The notes under the pieces: generated by a model
Told to the model about the DNA's origin: nothing
The model's input: only the letters and a program-made list of their open reading frames with translations
Databases searched by the model: none
Translations under genes and position numbers: made by a program
Source: CAIWHR01 sp039931775
Lineage (GTDB): Bacteria; Pseudomonadota; Gammaproteobacteria; Burkholderiales; Casimicrobiaceae
Assembly: GCA_039931775.1 (NCBI GenBank)
Contig: JBDTRG010000014.1
Coordinates: 1-54,520 of the forward strand
DNA length: 54,520 bases
Direction of reading: 5' to 3'
Shown here: piece by piece, positions 8,286 to 15,562 of the stretch
Position numbering within the stretch: position 1 is the first letter of the stretch
Layout of the letters: each line of letters starts with the position of its first letter

Positions 8286-9599
8286 TCAGCGCAGCAACGG
8301 CCGCGACTCGACGCGCGCCTCGATCGTGGCCATCATCTTGTTGTATCCCGGCCCGCCGATGCCGCCGTAACGGCGCTTGAACTCCGCCTCCTGCATGAAT
8401 TCCGGCAGGTCCGAAACGTCGGGCATGAAATCGGATTCCTTGACCCCGGAGGCGATCGCGCGCGCAAGATTGCGCGAGCGCTCCGGCGACTGCGAAGCGA
8501 TCTGTCCGAAACGCGTGCCGGCGCGATCGGCGCCGATGTCGTTGAACGAAAACCCGCTGCCGCCGCGGGAGTCATCGACCTCCTTGTACAGGCCGACGGC
8601 ATCGGCGAGCGGGCTCCCGGCCTCCGCAGCGATGGCCGACGAAATCAGGAAGTGCTTGGGGAAATCGTCGCGGCCAGCGAGCGTGACCGTACGCCGCGCC
8701 GGTTGCGGCCACTGTTTCGCCGCAGGGACGAGGTCGCCAAGCCCTTTGCCGTTCGCATAGAACGCCAACACCAGGATGGCCGCGCGGTTCTCGCGCACGA
8801 TGTCGCCGGTCGCGCCGCGGTCGAGGGCGAGCAGGAACAATGGGGGCATCAGCGTAGCCAGCGAAACCTTGCCCGGTGCCTTCGCGACGAGATCCACGAG
8901 GCGGTCGTGAAAGGCGCGCAGCCGGGCCTGATCGGCGGGCGCAACCAGTACGCGCCGGGCGCGCTCGGCGACGGCGTCGCTCCAGAAATAAGTCACGCTC
9001 AAGCGTCCGGCCGCCACGCTCACGCCCTTGACGACGTCGGCGGCAACCCCGCCCTGTTCGGTGGCGACGAGACGCGCAAGCCCGTCGCGCAGCAAATAGT
9101 CACCGAGCATCGCCGGCACGGTGAGCTTGCCGATCGTCAGGTGTTCGACACGCGGCAGCGATCCGGTCTCCACGAGGGTCGCGTCGATGTTGACGAAGCG
9201 TCCGATCGGATTGCGCGGCATCTCGACGCTCGCCTGCGCCCAAACCGCGCCGGGTTGCAACACGACCCGGACGGCGCCGCGAGCGAGGCGACTCGCCAGG
9301 TAGTTGAGCGCGAGGTCGAGATCCCGCTCGTCGATGGCAACCGTCTGCAGTCCGTTCGCGCCGGCCTGGCGCGGATCATGGCTGTCGATCACCCGCTTGG
9401 CCCTCTCGATATCCGCGGGCGTCAGCTGCACGCTGCGAACGACGAGCGGCCGATCCTGAAGGCACATCAGCACCGCCGCGATCGCAAGGAAAGGCAGCGC
9501 GATGAGCAGAAGCGCGGCGCCGCGCAAGACGAGTTTCAAGCTAGAATTCCGGGTTCCATTTCGGCACGACGGGCCGATCCGCCGACCTACGCCGATCAT
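8286..9599 (-). CDS. Conserved hypothetical membrane-anchored protein
   Basis: I do not recognise a named family. The product (437 residues from ATG 9599) has one hydrophobic segment near its N-terminus (LVLRGAALLLIALPFLAIAA), followed by a long soluble region without cysteines forming a known motif, so it is probably anchored in the inner membrane with a periplasmic body. The C-terminal region is charged (DVSDLPEFMQEAEFKRRYG) and contains a GGIGGPGYN turn. Start choice is uncertain: an upstream ATG (9671) would overlap the divergent aroE, and a TTG at 9539 would give a neat signal-anchor start (LKLVLRGAAL). It is divergent from aroE and not obviously part of another operon. Confidence 0.6.
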   Translation of the reverse strand: MIGVGRRIGPSCRNGTRNSSLKLVLRGAALLLIALPFLAIAAVLMCLQDRPLVVRSVQLTPADIERAKRVIDSHDPRQAGANGLQTVAIDERDLDLALNYLASRLARGAVRVVLQPGAVWAQASVEMPRNPIGRFVNIDATLVETGSLPRVEHLTIGKLTVPAMLGDYLLRDGLARLVATEQGGVAADVVKGVSVAAGRLSVTYFWSDAVAERARRVLVAPADQARLRAFHDRLVDLVAKAPGKVSLATLMPPLFLLALDRGATGDIVRENRAAILVLAFYANGKGLGDLVPAAKQWPQPARRTVTLAGRDDFPKHFLISSAIAAEAGSPLADAVGLYKEVDDSRGGSGFSFNDIGADRAGTRFGQIASQSPERSRNLARAIASGVKESDFMPDVSDLPEFMQEAEFKRRYGGIGGPGYNKMMATIEARVESRPLLR

Positions 9600-9620
9600 G
9601 AGAGCACGAAAGGCTGCACC

Positions 9621-10469
9621 GTGAACAGTGGGATACCCCGCGCCTGCGTGATGGGACATCCCGTCGGGCATTCGCGTTCACCGATGATTCACGGCTACTG
9701 GCTCGACCAGATGGGCCTTCCGGGCGGGTACGATCTCGTCGATCGCGCCCCTTCCGAGTTCGCGCACTTTTTCACGCGCCTCAAAGTCGGCGGTTATGTC
9801 GGCGGCAACGTCACGGTCCCCCACAAGGAGGCCGCGTATCGGCTGGTTGACCGCCGCGACGAGGTCGCCGAGGCCGTCGGCGCGGTGAACACCGTGTGGT
9901 TCGAAGGCGACACGCTGGTGGGCGGCAACTCCGACCCCTACGGCTTCGTCGCGAACCTCGACGAGCTCGCGCCCGGATGGAGCGTTCCGAACTGCCACGC
10001 CCTCATACTCGGCGCGGGCGGCGTCGCACGTTCGGCGGCGTTCGCGTTGCGAAAACGCGGCGCCGCAGTGGCGCTCGCCAACCGCACCGTGGCGCGGGCG
10101 GTCGAATTGGCAGCCCACTTCGGCGTGCACGTGCAGGCCTTTGGATTCGATGCGTTGCCTTCGCTTGTCGCCCATGCCGATCTCGTCGTCAACTGCACGT
10201 CGCTGGGCATGATCGGCAAGCCACCGCTCGACGTGGACCTCGGCCCGCTGAAACCCGGCGCCGTTGTCTACGATGTCGTCTACGTCCCTCTCGAAACAGC
10301 GCTGCTCTCACAGGCGCGTGCGCGCGGGCATCGCGTCGTCGACGGCCTCGGCATGCTGCTCCACCAGGCGGGCTTCGGATTCGAGAAGTGGTTCGGCGCG
10401 ATGCCGGACGTGACACCGGGACTTCGCACGATCGTCGAATCCGACATTCGCGCGAAGTCCCCGAAATAA
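9621..10469 (+). CDS. aroE: Shikimate dehydrogenase (NADP+)
   Basis: AroE reduces 3-dehydroshikimate to shikimate in aromatic amino acid synthesis. The product (282 residues) has the substrate motif GHSRSP at 16-21, NVTVPHK at 63-69 with the catalytic Lys69 and, a little later, NSDPYGF at 103-109 holding the catalytic Asp (here NSD instead of the more common NTD). The nucleotide-binding loop GAGGVARSAA lies at 131-140. The GTG at 9621 is chosen because it precedes the family start (IPRACVMGHPVGHS) and has AAAGG upstream; the frame stays open far upstream but only over the opposite-strand gene. A hairpin terminator follows at 10484. Confidence 0.95.
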   Translation: MNSGIPRACVMGHPVGHSRSPMIHGYWLDQMGLPGGYDLVDRAPSEFAHFFTRLKVGGYVGGNVTVPHKEAAYRLVDRRDEVAEAVGAVNTVWFEGDTLVGGNSDPYGFVANLDELAPGWSVPNCHALILGAGGVARSAAFALRKRGAAVALANRTVARAVELAAHFGVHVQAFGFDALPSLVAHADLVVNCTSLGMIGKPPLDVDLGPLKPGAVVYDVVYVPLETALLSQARARGHRVVDGLGMLLHQAGFGFEKWFGAMPDVTPGLRTIVESDIRAKSPK

Positions 10470-10483
10470 GCGGCGCCAAAACG

Positions 10484-10509
10484 ACAAACCCCGCCGAAGC
10501 GGGGCTTGT
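10484..10509. terminator. Hairpin terminator between convergent aroE and PEP-CTERM gene
   Basis: An 11-bp stem with one mismatch (ACAAACCCCGC / GCGGGGCTTGT) around a CGAA loop lies between the convergent genes. On the minus strand it is followed by TTTGTCGTTTT, so it fits best as the terminator of the PEP-CTERM gene; on the plus strand no clear T run follows. Confidence 0.65.
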
Positions 10510-10535
10510 CGCGGGATGGCATTACCGGGTCGAGC

Positions 10536-11006
10536 TCAGCTTTGCCGCCGGCGCCGAGCGTAACCCAGTCCGGTCAACGCGAGGCCGAGCAGGGCGAGCG
10601 TCGCCGGTTCGGGAACGGCCGCGGCGCCTACGCCGTCAGGTTGAGTCGGCGCTTCGTAGGTCGCGTTGCAGCAGTACTTGTGATGTGCGTACGCAAGAAA
10701 GAATTCGCGCGATCCCGGGCCGGGGAAGTGCGGGCCGAGATAGGAAGGGTCGTCGTCACCGACCGAATCGGGAACCCAGTTGCCGAAGTCGGACGGGCCC
10801 GGCCCGTTCGCGCCGACGGCCGAATGCTCGTCGCCGTTGCCGTGCATGACGAAACCATCCTGATTCCCCTGGCCGCCCGGGGGCGTGTGGGGAACGATGA
10901 TTCCCTGATAGCCGGATCCCCCCTGGACGGGGAATGCGCTGGCGGGGCCAGCCCAGATCGCGAGGGTCACGATCGCGGCGGCGAGGTTCAGTTTGGCAAC
11001 ATTCAT
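10536..11006 (-). CDS. Small PEP-CTERM sorting-domain protein
   Basis: A 156-residue exported protein. It has a signal peptide (NLAAAIVTLAIWAGPASA), a short Gly/Pro/His-rich middle with a CC pair (HHKYCCNATYE) and the complete exosortase sorting tail: VPEP at about residue 131, a hydrophobic helix (ATLALLGLALTGLGYA) and a terminal arginine cluster RRRR. PEP-CTERM proteins are exported, recognised by an exosortase (EpsH/XrtA family), cleaved near the motif and released to the surface or extracellular matrix. No exosortase gene is in this window. The gene stands alone, with a sigma-54-type promoter and paired inverted repeats upstream. The body has no recognisable enzymatic domain. Confidence 0.9.
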   Translation of the reverse strand: MNVAKLNLAAAIVTLAIWAGPASAFPVQGGSGYQGIIVPHTPPGGQGNQDGFVMHGNGDEHSAVGANGPGPSDFGNWVPDSVGDDDPSYLGPHFPGPGSREFFLAYAHHKYCCNATYEAPTQPDGVGAAAVPEPATLALLGLALTGLGYARRRRQS

Positions 11007-11070
11007 CGGATGGCTCTCTCAATTGATCCCGCTTGGCCTTAGGCCTTTGCCGGAATGATGCACATCCACA

Positions 11071-11086
11071 AGCAATTATCGAGCCA
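11071..11086 (-). promoter_or_regulatory. Sigma-54 (RpoN) -24/-12 promoter of the PEP-CTERM gene
   Basis: Read on the minus strand the site is TGGCTCGATAATTGCT, compared with the consensus TGGCACG-N4-TTGCW: GG and GC are 10 bases apart and only position 5 differs. Transcription would start near 11060, giving a leader of about 54 bases. PEP-CTERM genes are known in several bacteria to be driven by RpoN with the PrsK/PrsR pair. Confidence 0.75.
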
Positions 11087-11103
11087 TACGACTATTTTCC
11101 TTT

Positions 11104-11123
11104 GTTTTCAATGTACTGAAAAC
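11104..11123. repeat. Inverted repeat GTTTTCA-N6-TGAAAAC
   Basis: A perfect 7-bp inverted repeat starting 18 bases upstream of the -24 element of the sigma-54 promoter. It shares the half-site TTTTCA with the repeat at 11197-11224, so the two may be binding sites for one regulator. Confidence 0.6.
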
Positions 11124-11196
11124 GACGCCCAGGCCGCGACCGAGCCAAAAACCCCTGGCTGTAACGTTTTCCGACGACCGGCACCAAAATGTGTAA

Positions 11197-11224
11197 GATT
11201 TTCAGCCGCCTCGCCATGAAAATC
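11197..11224. repeat. Inverted repeat GATTTTCA-N12-TGAAAATC
   Basis: A perfect 8-bp inverted repeat centred about 150 bases upstream of the predicted start point of the PEP-CTERM transcript, the usual distance for an enhancer bound by a sigma-54 activator. Its core half-site TTTTCA recurs at 11105-11110. Confidence 0.6.
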
Positions 11225-11384
11225 CGATGGCCAATCGTCGACTATTTGTTAATTAAATCAATTATTTAGTTTGTGTTGTCCACAACGGTCGACGCTTATC
11301 GGTTGAGACCGACCACTCATCCCTGTAGAAAGTTCGACAGCGGACAGTCCGCCCGAAGGCGCGCCCGCACGCCGAAAGGGTGCG

Positions 11385-12146
11385 TTATCCGACGCGGCGC
11401 GCGAACCGCGAGATCGCCTGCAGGACCGCGTCCGGGCGATCCCGATGCGGTGAGTGCCGGCAATTTTCGAGCGGCAGGAGCAAGGGGGCGGCGACCCCGG
11501 CGCCGATCCGGCGCATCTGGTCCATCGTTCCATACTCATCGTCCTCGCCCTGGATCGCGAGCACCGGGCAATCGATCCGGGGCAGGCATTCCTCGATGTT
11601 CCAGTCGCGAAATTCCGGCGCGAGCCAAATGCGATTCCAGCCCCAGAACGCGGAATCGACGTCGGCGTGGTAGAGCGACAGGCGGGCGCGCAGGTCCGTT
11701 GACTCGTATGCCGACTTTGCGGCTTCGATGCTCGCGACCGAAATGTCCTCGACGATCACGTGCGCCGCCAACGTCACCACGGCGCTCACCGGTCGAATGC
11801 CGGCGCCCGCGTGGATCAGCGCAATCGATCCGCCGTCGCTGTGCCCGATCAGGATCGGCCGATCGATCGATAGCTGATCGAGAAGTTCCGGCAGGGCAAC
11901 CAACGCTTCGTCGTGCATGTAGCGGACGCCTCTCGGTTCGAGAAGCGCGTCGGAATTGCCGTAGCCGTAGCGCGAGTACACCAGCGCATTGCACTGCGCC
12001 GCGTGCGCGACGCGGACCGGAAAGTCGCGCCACATCGCGATCGACCCGAGCCCTTCGTGCAGGAAGACGAGCGTCGGGCGCGTGGCGGTTCCGGCGTCGA
12101 TCCGCTCGTATTCGACACCGTGCGACGCGATCGTGACGCGCGGCAT
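11385..12146 (-). CDS. Alpha/beta-fold hydrolase of the benzoate cluster
   Basis: A 253-residue alpha/beta hydrolase. The nucleophile elbow GHSDGGS places the catalytic Ser at residue 103. The oxyanion region is FLHEGLGSIAMW at 28-39, and likely Asp and His partners lie in IQGEDDEYG and NCRHSPHRD. It directly follows livF (ATG 12146 next to the livF stop at 12147) and ends the benzoate transport/activation operon. Hydrolases in box clusters have been proposed to act on lactone or CoA-thioester side products of epoxybenzoyl-CoA chemistry; which of these applies here cannot be read from the sequence. No signal peptide is seen, so it should be cytoplasmic. Confidence 0.85.
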   Translation of the reverse strand: MPRVTIASHGVEYERIDAGTATRPTLVFLHEGLGSIAMWRDFPVRVAHAAQCNALVYSRYGYGNSDALLEPRGVRYMHDEALVALPELLDQLSIDRPILIGHSDGGSIALIHAGAGIRPVSAVVTLAAHVIVEDISVASIEAAKSAYESTDLRARLSLYHADVDSAFWGWNRIWLAPEFRDWNIEECLPRIDCPVLAIQGEDDEYGTMDQMRRIGAGVAAPLLLPLENCRHSPHRDRPDAVLQAISRFARRVG

Positions 12147-12878
12147 TCAGACACCGAGATGCCGGTGCAATACCTCGGGCTGCGCGAGCAGGGTCGTGCT
12201 GTCGCCGTCGAAGACCACACGTCCTTTGACGAGGATCACGTTGCGGTCGGCGATCGCGGTGACGGACCGGAAGTTCTTGTCGACGATCACCGCGGCCATG
12301 CCGTGGGCGCGGAGGTCGCCGATGATGCGCCATATCTCCCGCGCGATCTGCGGCGCGAGTCCCTCGGTCGCCTCGTCCAGGATCAGCAGGTCCGGATTCG
12401 TCATGAGAGCGCGGCCGATCGTCAGCATCTGCTGCTCGCCGCCGGAGAGTTGGCCTCCGCCATGCTCGAGGCGTTCCTTGAGGCGGGGAAATGTCGACAG
12501 GACGCGTTCGAACGTCCAGTCGCGGCGCCCGTCCGGCCCCGTGCGCGCCGCCATGACAAGGTTTTCGCGCACCGTCAGATTCGGAAAGATCCCGCGGCCC
12601 TCGGGAACGTAGGCGATGCCCTGCCGCGCGACCTGGTAGGGCTCGCCACCCGTCATCGGGCTGCCGCAGACGAACACTTCGCCATGGCGCGGCTTGACGA
12701 TGCCGAGCATGCACCGGATGAGCGTGCTCTTGCCCATGCCGTTCCTGCCCATCAAGCCGACGGTTTCCCCGCGCCCGACGCGAAAGTCCACACCGTGGAG
12801 GACGTGGCTCGCCCCGTAGTACGCGTGCAACTCGCGCGCTTCGATGAGCCAGTCACTCATCGTGGCTCGCGAAGGCAA
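12147..12878 (-). CDS. livF: Branched-chain-type ABC transporter ATP-binding protein LivF (benzoate uptake)
   Basis: This is one of two cytoplasmic ATPases of a HAAT-type (Liv) importer. The 243-residue product has a Walker A at about 44-52 (GRNGMGKST), the signature LSGGEQQ, and the Walker B LLILDEATEGLAP, where the Glu-rich GLAP ending is typical of LivF. It sits between livG and the hydrolase, in the same operon as benzoate-CoA ligase, so the cargo is inferred to be benzoate or a related aromatic acid rather than leucine. The ATG at 12878 abuts the livG stop at 12879; a second ATG at 12860 (MSDWLIEAREL) fits the family start better and may be the one used. Confidence 0.9.
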   Translation of the reverse strand: MPSRATMSDWLIEARELHAYYGASHVLHGVDFRVGRGETVGLMGRNGMGKSTLIRCMLGIVKPRHGEVFVCGSPMTGGEPYQVARQGIAYVPEGRGIFPNLTVRENLVMAARTGPDGRRDWTFERVLSTFPRLKERLEHGGGQLSGGEQQMLTIGRALMTNPDLLILDEATEGLAPQIAREIWRIIGDLRAHGMAAVIVDKNFRSVTAIADRNVILVKGRVVFDGDSTTLLAQPEVLHRHLGV

Positions 12879-13628
12879 TCACGACGGGTCACCCAGGTAG
12901 GCCTGCTGCACTGCCGCGCTGGCGCGGATCTGCGCAGGCGATCCGCTTTCGAGCACCTGGCCGTTGACCATGACGGTGATGACGTCGGCGACGGCGAACA
13001 CCGCGTCCATGTCGTGCTCGACCAGCAGGATCGCATGGTCCGGCGCGAGCGCCTTCAGCAACTGCACCATCCGCGCCGCCTCGTCCGCCCCCATGCCGGC
13101 GAGGGGTTCGTCCAGCAACAGCACCTCCGGCGCGGTTGCGAGCACCATCGCAATTTCGAGCTGGCGTTGCTCGCCGTGCGACAGCGCCGACGCGGCACGC
13201 TCGCCGCGACCCTCGAGTCCCGCGGCAGCGAGGGCGCGCTCCGCGGCCTCCGCGGTCGGCCGATACCTAACCGCCTCCGAGAAAACGTGCAACGCCCGCG
13301 GCGCGCGGGATTGCGCCGCGAGCCGGCAATTCTCGAAGGCCGTGAATCCCGCGAAGATGTTCGTCTTCTGGTAACTGCGGCCGATGCCCATGCGCGACCT
13401 CCGGTCGGCCGATTCGCGCGTGATGTCCCTGCCCTTGTAGGCGACGGTGCCGCTCGACGCGCCGAGATCGCCTGAAAGCATGTTGATGAGCGTCGTCTTG
13501 CCGGCGCCGTTCGGTCCGAGGACCGCATGGAGCCGACCGCGCTCGAGCGCGATCGACGCGTCGCTCACCGCCTCGAGCCCGCCGAAGAGCCGCGTCAGAC
13601 CTCGCGTGACGAGGATCGCGTCACTCAT
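12879..13628 (-). CDS. livG: Branched-chain-type ABC transporter ATP-binding protein LivG (benzoate uptake)
   Basis: The second ATPase of the importer (249 residues from the ATG at 13628). The Walker A GPNGAGKTT, the Q-loop segment GIGRSYQKTNIF, the signature LSHGEQRQLEIA (LSHGE in place of LSGGE, common in LivG) and the Walker B VLLLDEPLAGMG followed by VEHDM are visible. The start at 13628 overlaps the livM stop by 8 bases; an upstream in-frame ATG (13670) lies inside livM and adds only a low-complexity Arg/Ser leader, so it was not used. It should pair with LivF under the LivH/LivM channel. Confidence 0.92.
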   Translation of the reverse strand: MSDAILVTRGLTRLFGGLEAVSDASIALERGRLHAVLGPNGAGKTTLINMLSGDLGASSGTVAYKGRDITRESADRRSRMGIGRSYQKTNIFAGFTAFENCRLAAQSRAPRALHVFSEAVRYRPTAEAAERALAAAGLEGRGERAASALSHGEQRQLEIAMVLATAPEVLLLDEPLAGMGADEAARMVQLLKALAPDHAILLVEHDMDAVFAVADVITVMVNGQVLESGSPAQIRASAAVQQAYLGDPS

Positions 13629-14604
13629 CGATGGCCTCGCCGACGAGCGTGCGCTTGAGGCGCGCGGCAACGCTTGCCAATCCGCCCGGAAGGAAGATCA
13701 CCAGCAGGATGATCGCGGCGCCGAGCAGGAGTTGCCAATGGGTCGTCAAAGCCTGGAAGATCTCCGCGAGTGCCACGAACGCGAAGGCGCCGACGACCGC
13801 ACCGAAGAGGCTGCCCACGCCCCCCAGGATCAGCATCAACAGAACATTGCCCGACTGGTGCCATGACAGGAGCTCGGGATTGACGAAGCCGAACTGCAGG
13901 GCCGAGAGGTAGCCGGCGAGCCCCGCGAGCGTGCCGGCCAGCGTGAAGCTCGCGAGTTTGTAACGGTAGACCGGAAATCCCAGCGAGCGCATCCGATGCT
14001 CGTTGCTGCGTATTCCCATCAGCGCGCGGCCGAACGGCGAACGCAACACCACGCGCAGGAACACGAAGGTCGCCACCATCAGCGCGAGCACCAGAAAATA
14101 GACGTGCGCCACGTTGGCGAGATCGAACGGAGTGTAGCTGCCGATCGTCGCGACCGGTTTGAAGTTCATGCTGATACCGTCCGATCCGCGGCCGAACTTC
14201 GTGTCGTGAAACACGAAGTAGAACATCTGCGCGAAGGCGAGGGTCACCATGATGAAGTAGACGCCCTTCACCCGGACGACGAACAGGCCGACGACGAACG
14301 CCGCGATTCCGGCCACAAGCAGCGCCGCCGGTAACGTGACCCACAAGCTCGCCGCTTCGTACTTGGGCGCCATCAGCCCGAGCGTGTACGCGCCGATCCC
14401 GAAAAACGCGGCGTGCCCGAACGAGACGAGACCTGTAAAGCCGACGAGGAGATCAAGCGATAGCGCGAAGATGGCGAGGATCATCACCTTGGTGACGAGT
14501 TCCGTGTAGAACGTCGCGCCGGCCAGCGGAAAGAGGAGCAGCGCGACGAGTGCCGCGCCGATGGCGATCGCCTTGCCGTTCACCGCGCCGCGTGCCGACC
14601 CCAT
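13621..14604 (-). CDS. livM: Branched-chain-type ABC transporter permease LivM
   Basis: An inner-membrane permease of 327 residues with about nine hydrophobic segments. The family hallmark LVGFTGLVSFGHAAFFGIGAY appears near residues 52-72, and the cytoplasmic coupling stretch SPFGRALMGIRSNEHRMRSLG near the middle contacts the ATPases. The C-terminal hydrophobic region LLLGAAIILLVIFLPGGLAS is also typical. It lies 7 bases after livH and overlaps livG, indicating one transcript. Together with LivH it forms the channel that takes the ligand from the periplasmic binding protein. The substrate is inferred from the box genes nearby. Confidence 0.93.
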   Translation of the reverse strand: MGSARGAVNGKAIAIGAALVALLLFPLAGATFYTELVTKVMILAIFALSLDLLVGFTGLVSFGHAAFFGIGAYTLGLMAPKYEAASLWVTLPAALLVAGIAAFVVGLFVVRVKGVYFIMVTLAFAQMFYFVFHDTKFGRGSDGISMNFKPVATIGSYTPFDLANVAHVYFLVLALMVATFVFLRVVLRSPFGRALMGIRSNEHRMRSLGFPVYRYKLASFTLAGTLAGLAGYLSALQFGFVNPELLSWHQSGNVLLMLILGGVGSLFGAVVGAFAFVALAEIFQALTTHWQLLLGAAIILLVIFLPGGLASVAARLKRTLVGEAIDE

Positions 14605-14611
14605 GCTCGCC

Positions 14612-15481
14612 CTATCCGCTTCGCTTGAAGAGCCCCTCGGGGCGCCACAGCAGAATCGCCGCCATCAGCAGGTACACGGTGACGCCGGCCGCCTGCGGCA
14701 CGAGGACCTTGCCGAACGTATCGGCGACGCCGATGAGCAGCGCCGCGGCGAGCGCCCCCCAGATCGACCCGATTCCGCCGATCACGACGACGACGAAGCA
14801 GATGATGAGCACCTGCGTGCCCATTCCCGGATAGACCGACGACACCGGCGCCGCGAGCATGCCGGCGAAGGCGGCGAGCGCCACGCCGAGCGCGAAGACG
14901 AGCCGGTAGACGAGGTTGATGTTGAGCCCCAGCGCCGCGACCATCTCGCGGTTCGACGCGCCGGCACGAATCATCATTCCGAGTCGCGTGCGGTGGATCA
15001 GCAGGTAGAGAAGGCCGGCGAGCGCGAGGCAGACCACCGACATGAACAGCCGGTACACCGGATAAGACAGCGTGTCGGTGAGCGGGATCGATCCGCTGAA
15101 GACGGCGGGCACGGCGACGCCGTGCACGTCGTTGCCGGCGATGAGGCTGCGCAGTTCCTCGAACACCAGGATGAGACCGTAGGACAACAGCACCTGTTCG
15201 AGGTGGTCCCGTTTGTACAGATGCGAGAAGAGCGCCCATTCGAGCACGATCCCGAGGAGCACCGACAGCACGACGCCGACGACAATGGCGACGAACAGGT
15301 TGCCCGTGAGCGACGCGAGCGAGAACGCCATGTACGCGCCGATCATGTAGAAACTGCCGTGCGCGAGGTTGATGATCCCCATGATGCCGAAGATCAGCGT
15401 CAGCCCGCTGGCCACGAGAAACAGCAGCAGCCCGTACTGGACGCCGTTCAGCAATTGGATCAGGAACGTGTAGACGTCCAT
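14612..15481 (-). CDS. livH: Branched-chain-type ABC transporter permease LivH
   Basis: The partner permease (289 residues) begins MDVYTFLIQLLNGVQYGLLL, the classic LivH N-terminus, followed by GIMGIINLAHGSFYMIGAYM and the coupling region HRTRLGMMIRAGASNREMVAALG. Around eight membrane segments are visible. It follows the binding-protein gene by 81 bases; that gap contains a strong hairpin which may lower permease expression relative to the binding protein. The gene is followed at once by livM. Confidence 0.93.
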   Translation of the reverse strand: MDVYTFLIQLLNGVQYGLLLFLVASGLTLIFGIMGIINLAHGSFYMIGAYMAFSLASLTGNLFVAIVVGVVLSVLLGIVLEWALFSHLYKRDHLEQVLLSYGLILVFEELRSLIAGNDVHGVAVPAVFSGSIPLTDTLSYPVYRLFMSVVCLALAGLLYLLIHRTRLGMMIRAGASNREMVAALGLNINLVYRLVFALGVALAAFAGMLAAPVSSVYPGMGTQVLIICFVVVVIGGIGSIWGALAAALLIGVADTFGKVLVPQAAGVTVYLLMAAILLWRPEGLFKRSG

Positions 15482-15510
15482 CGCGGCGTTACGCAGGCGT
15501 AAACGGAATT

Positions 15511-15530
15511 CGGGCGGCGTGCGCCGCCCG
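15511..15530 (-). promoter_or_regulatory. Intercistronic stem-loop between livK and livH
   Basis: A perfect 8-bp GC stem (CGGGCGGC / GCCGCCCG) with a GTGC loop, in the 81-base gap after the binding-protein stop. No T run follows on the minus strand, so it is more likely an RNA-stabilising or attenuating hairpin than a full terminator, like those known after other ABC binding-protein genes. Confidence 0.6.
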
Positions 15531-15562
15531 CCACCCGCCGTGCCGCGTCAAAGCCAGGCGAA

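Larger units (their letters stand above)
11007..11384. other. AT-rich regulatory intergenic region
   Basis: This 378-base gap between the alpha/beta hydrolase 3' end and the PEP-CTERM start is markedly AT-rich compared with the rest of the window, especially 11060-11280. It holds a sigma-54-like promoter (11071-11086), two inverted repeats sharing the half-site TTTTCA, and small palindromes at 11275-11286 (GTTGTCCACAAC) and 11340-11352 (GCGGACAGTCCGC). I see no coding sequence. Confidence 0.7.

Noticed and set aside
11277..11285. TTGTCCACA resembling a DnaA box in an AT-rich stretch
   Set aside because: A single imperfect copy with no box cluster and no dnaA/dnaN neighbours; not enough for a replication origin.
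12147..15481. A true leucine/isoleucine/valine transporter
   Set aside because: The sequence cannot exclude it, but location between benzoate-CoA ligase and a box-type hydrolase in one operon makes benzoate the better inference; the liv names reflect family only.
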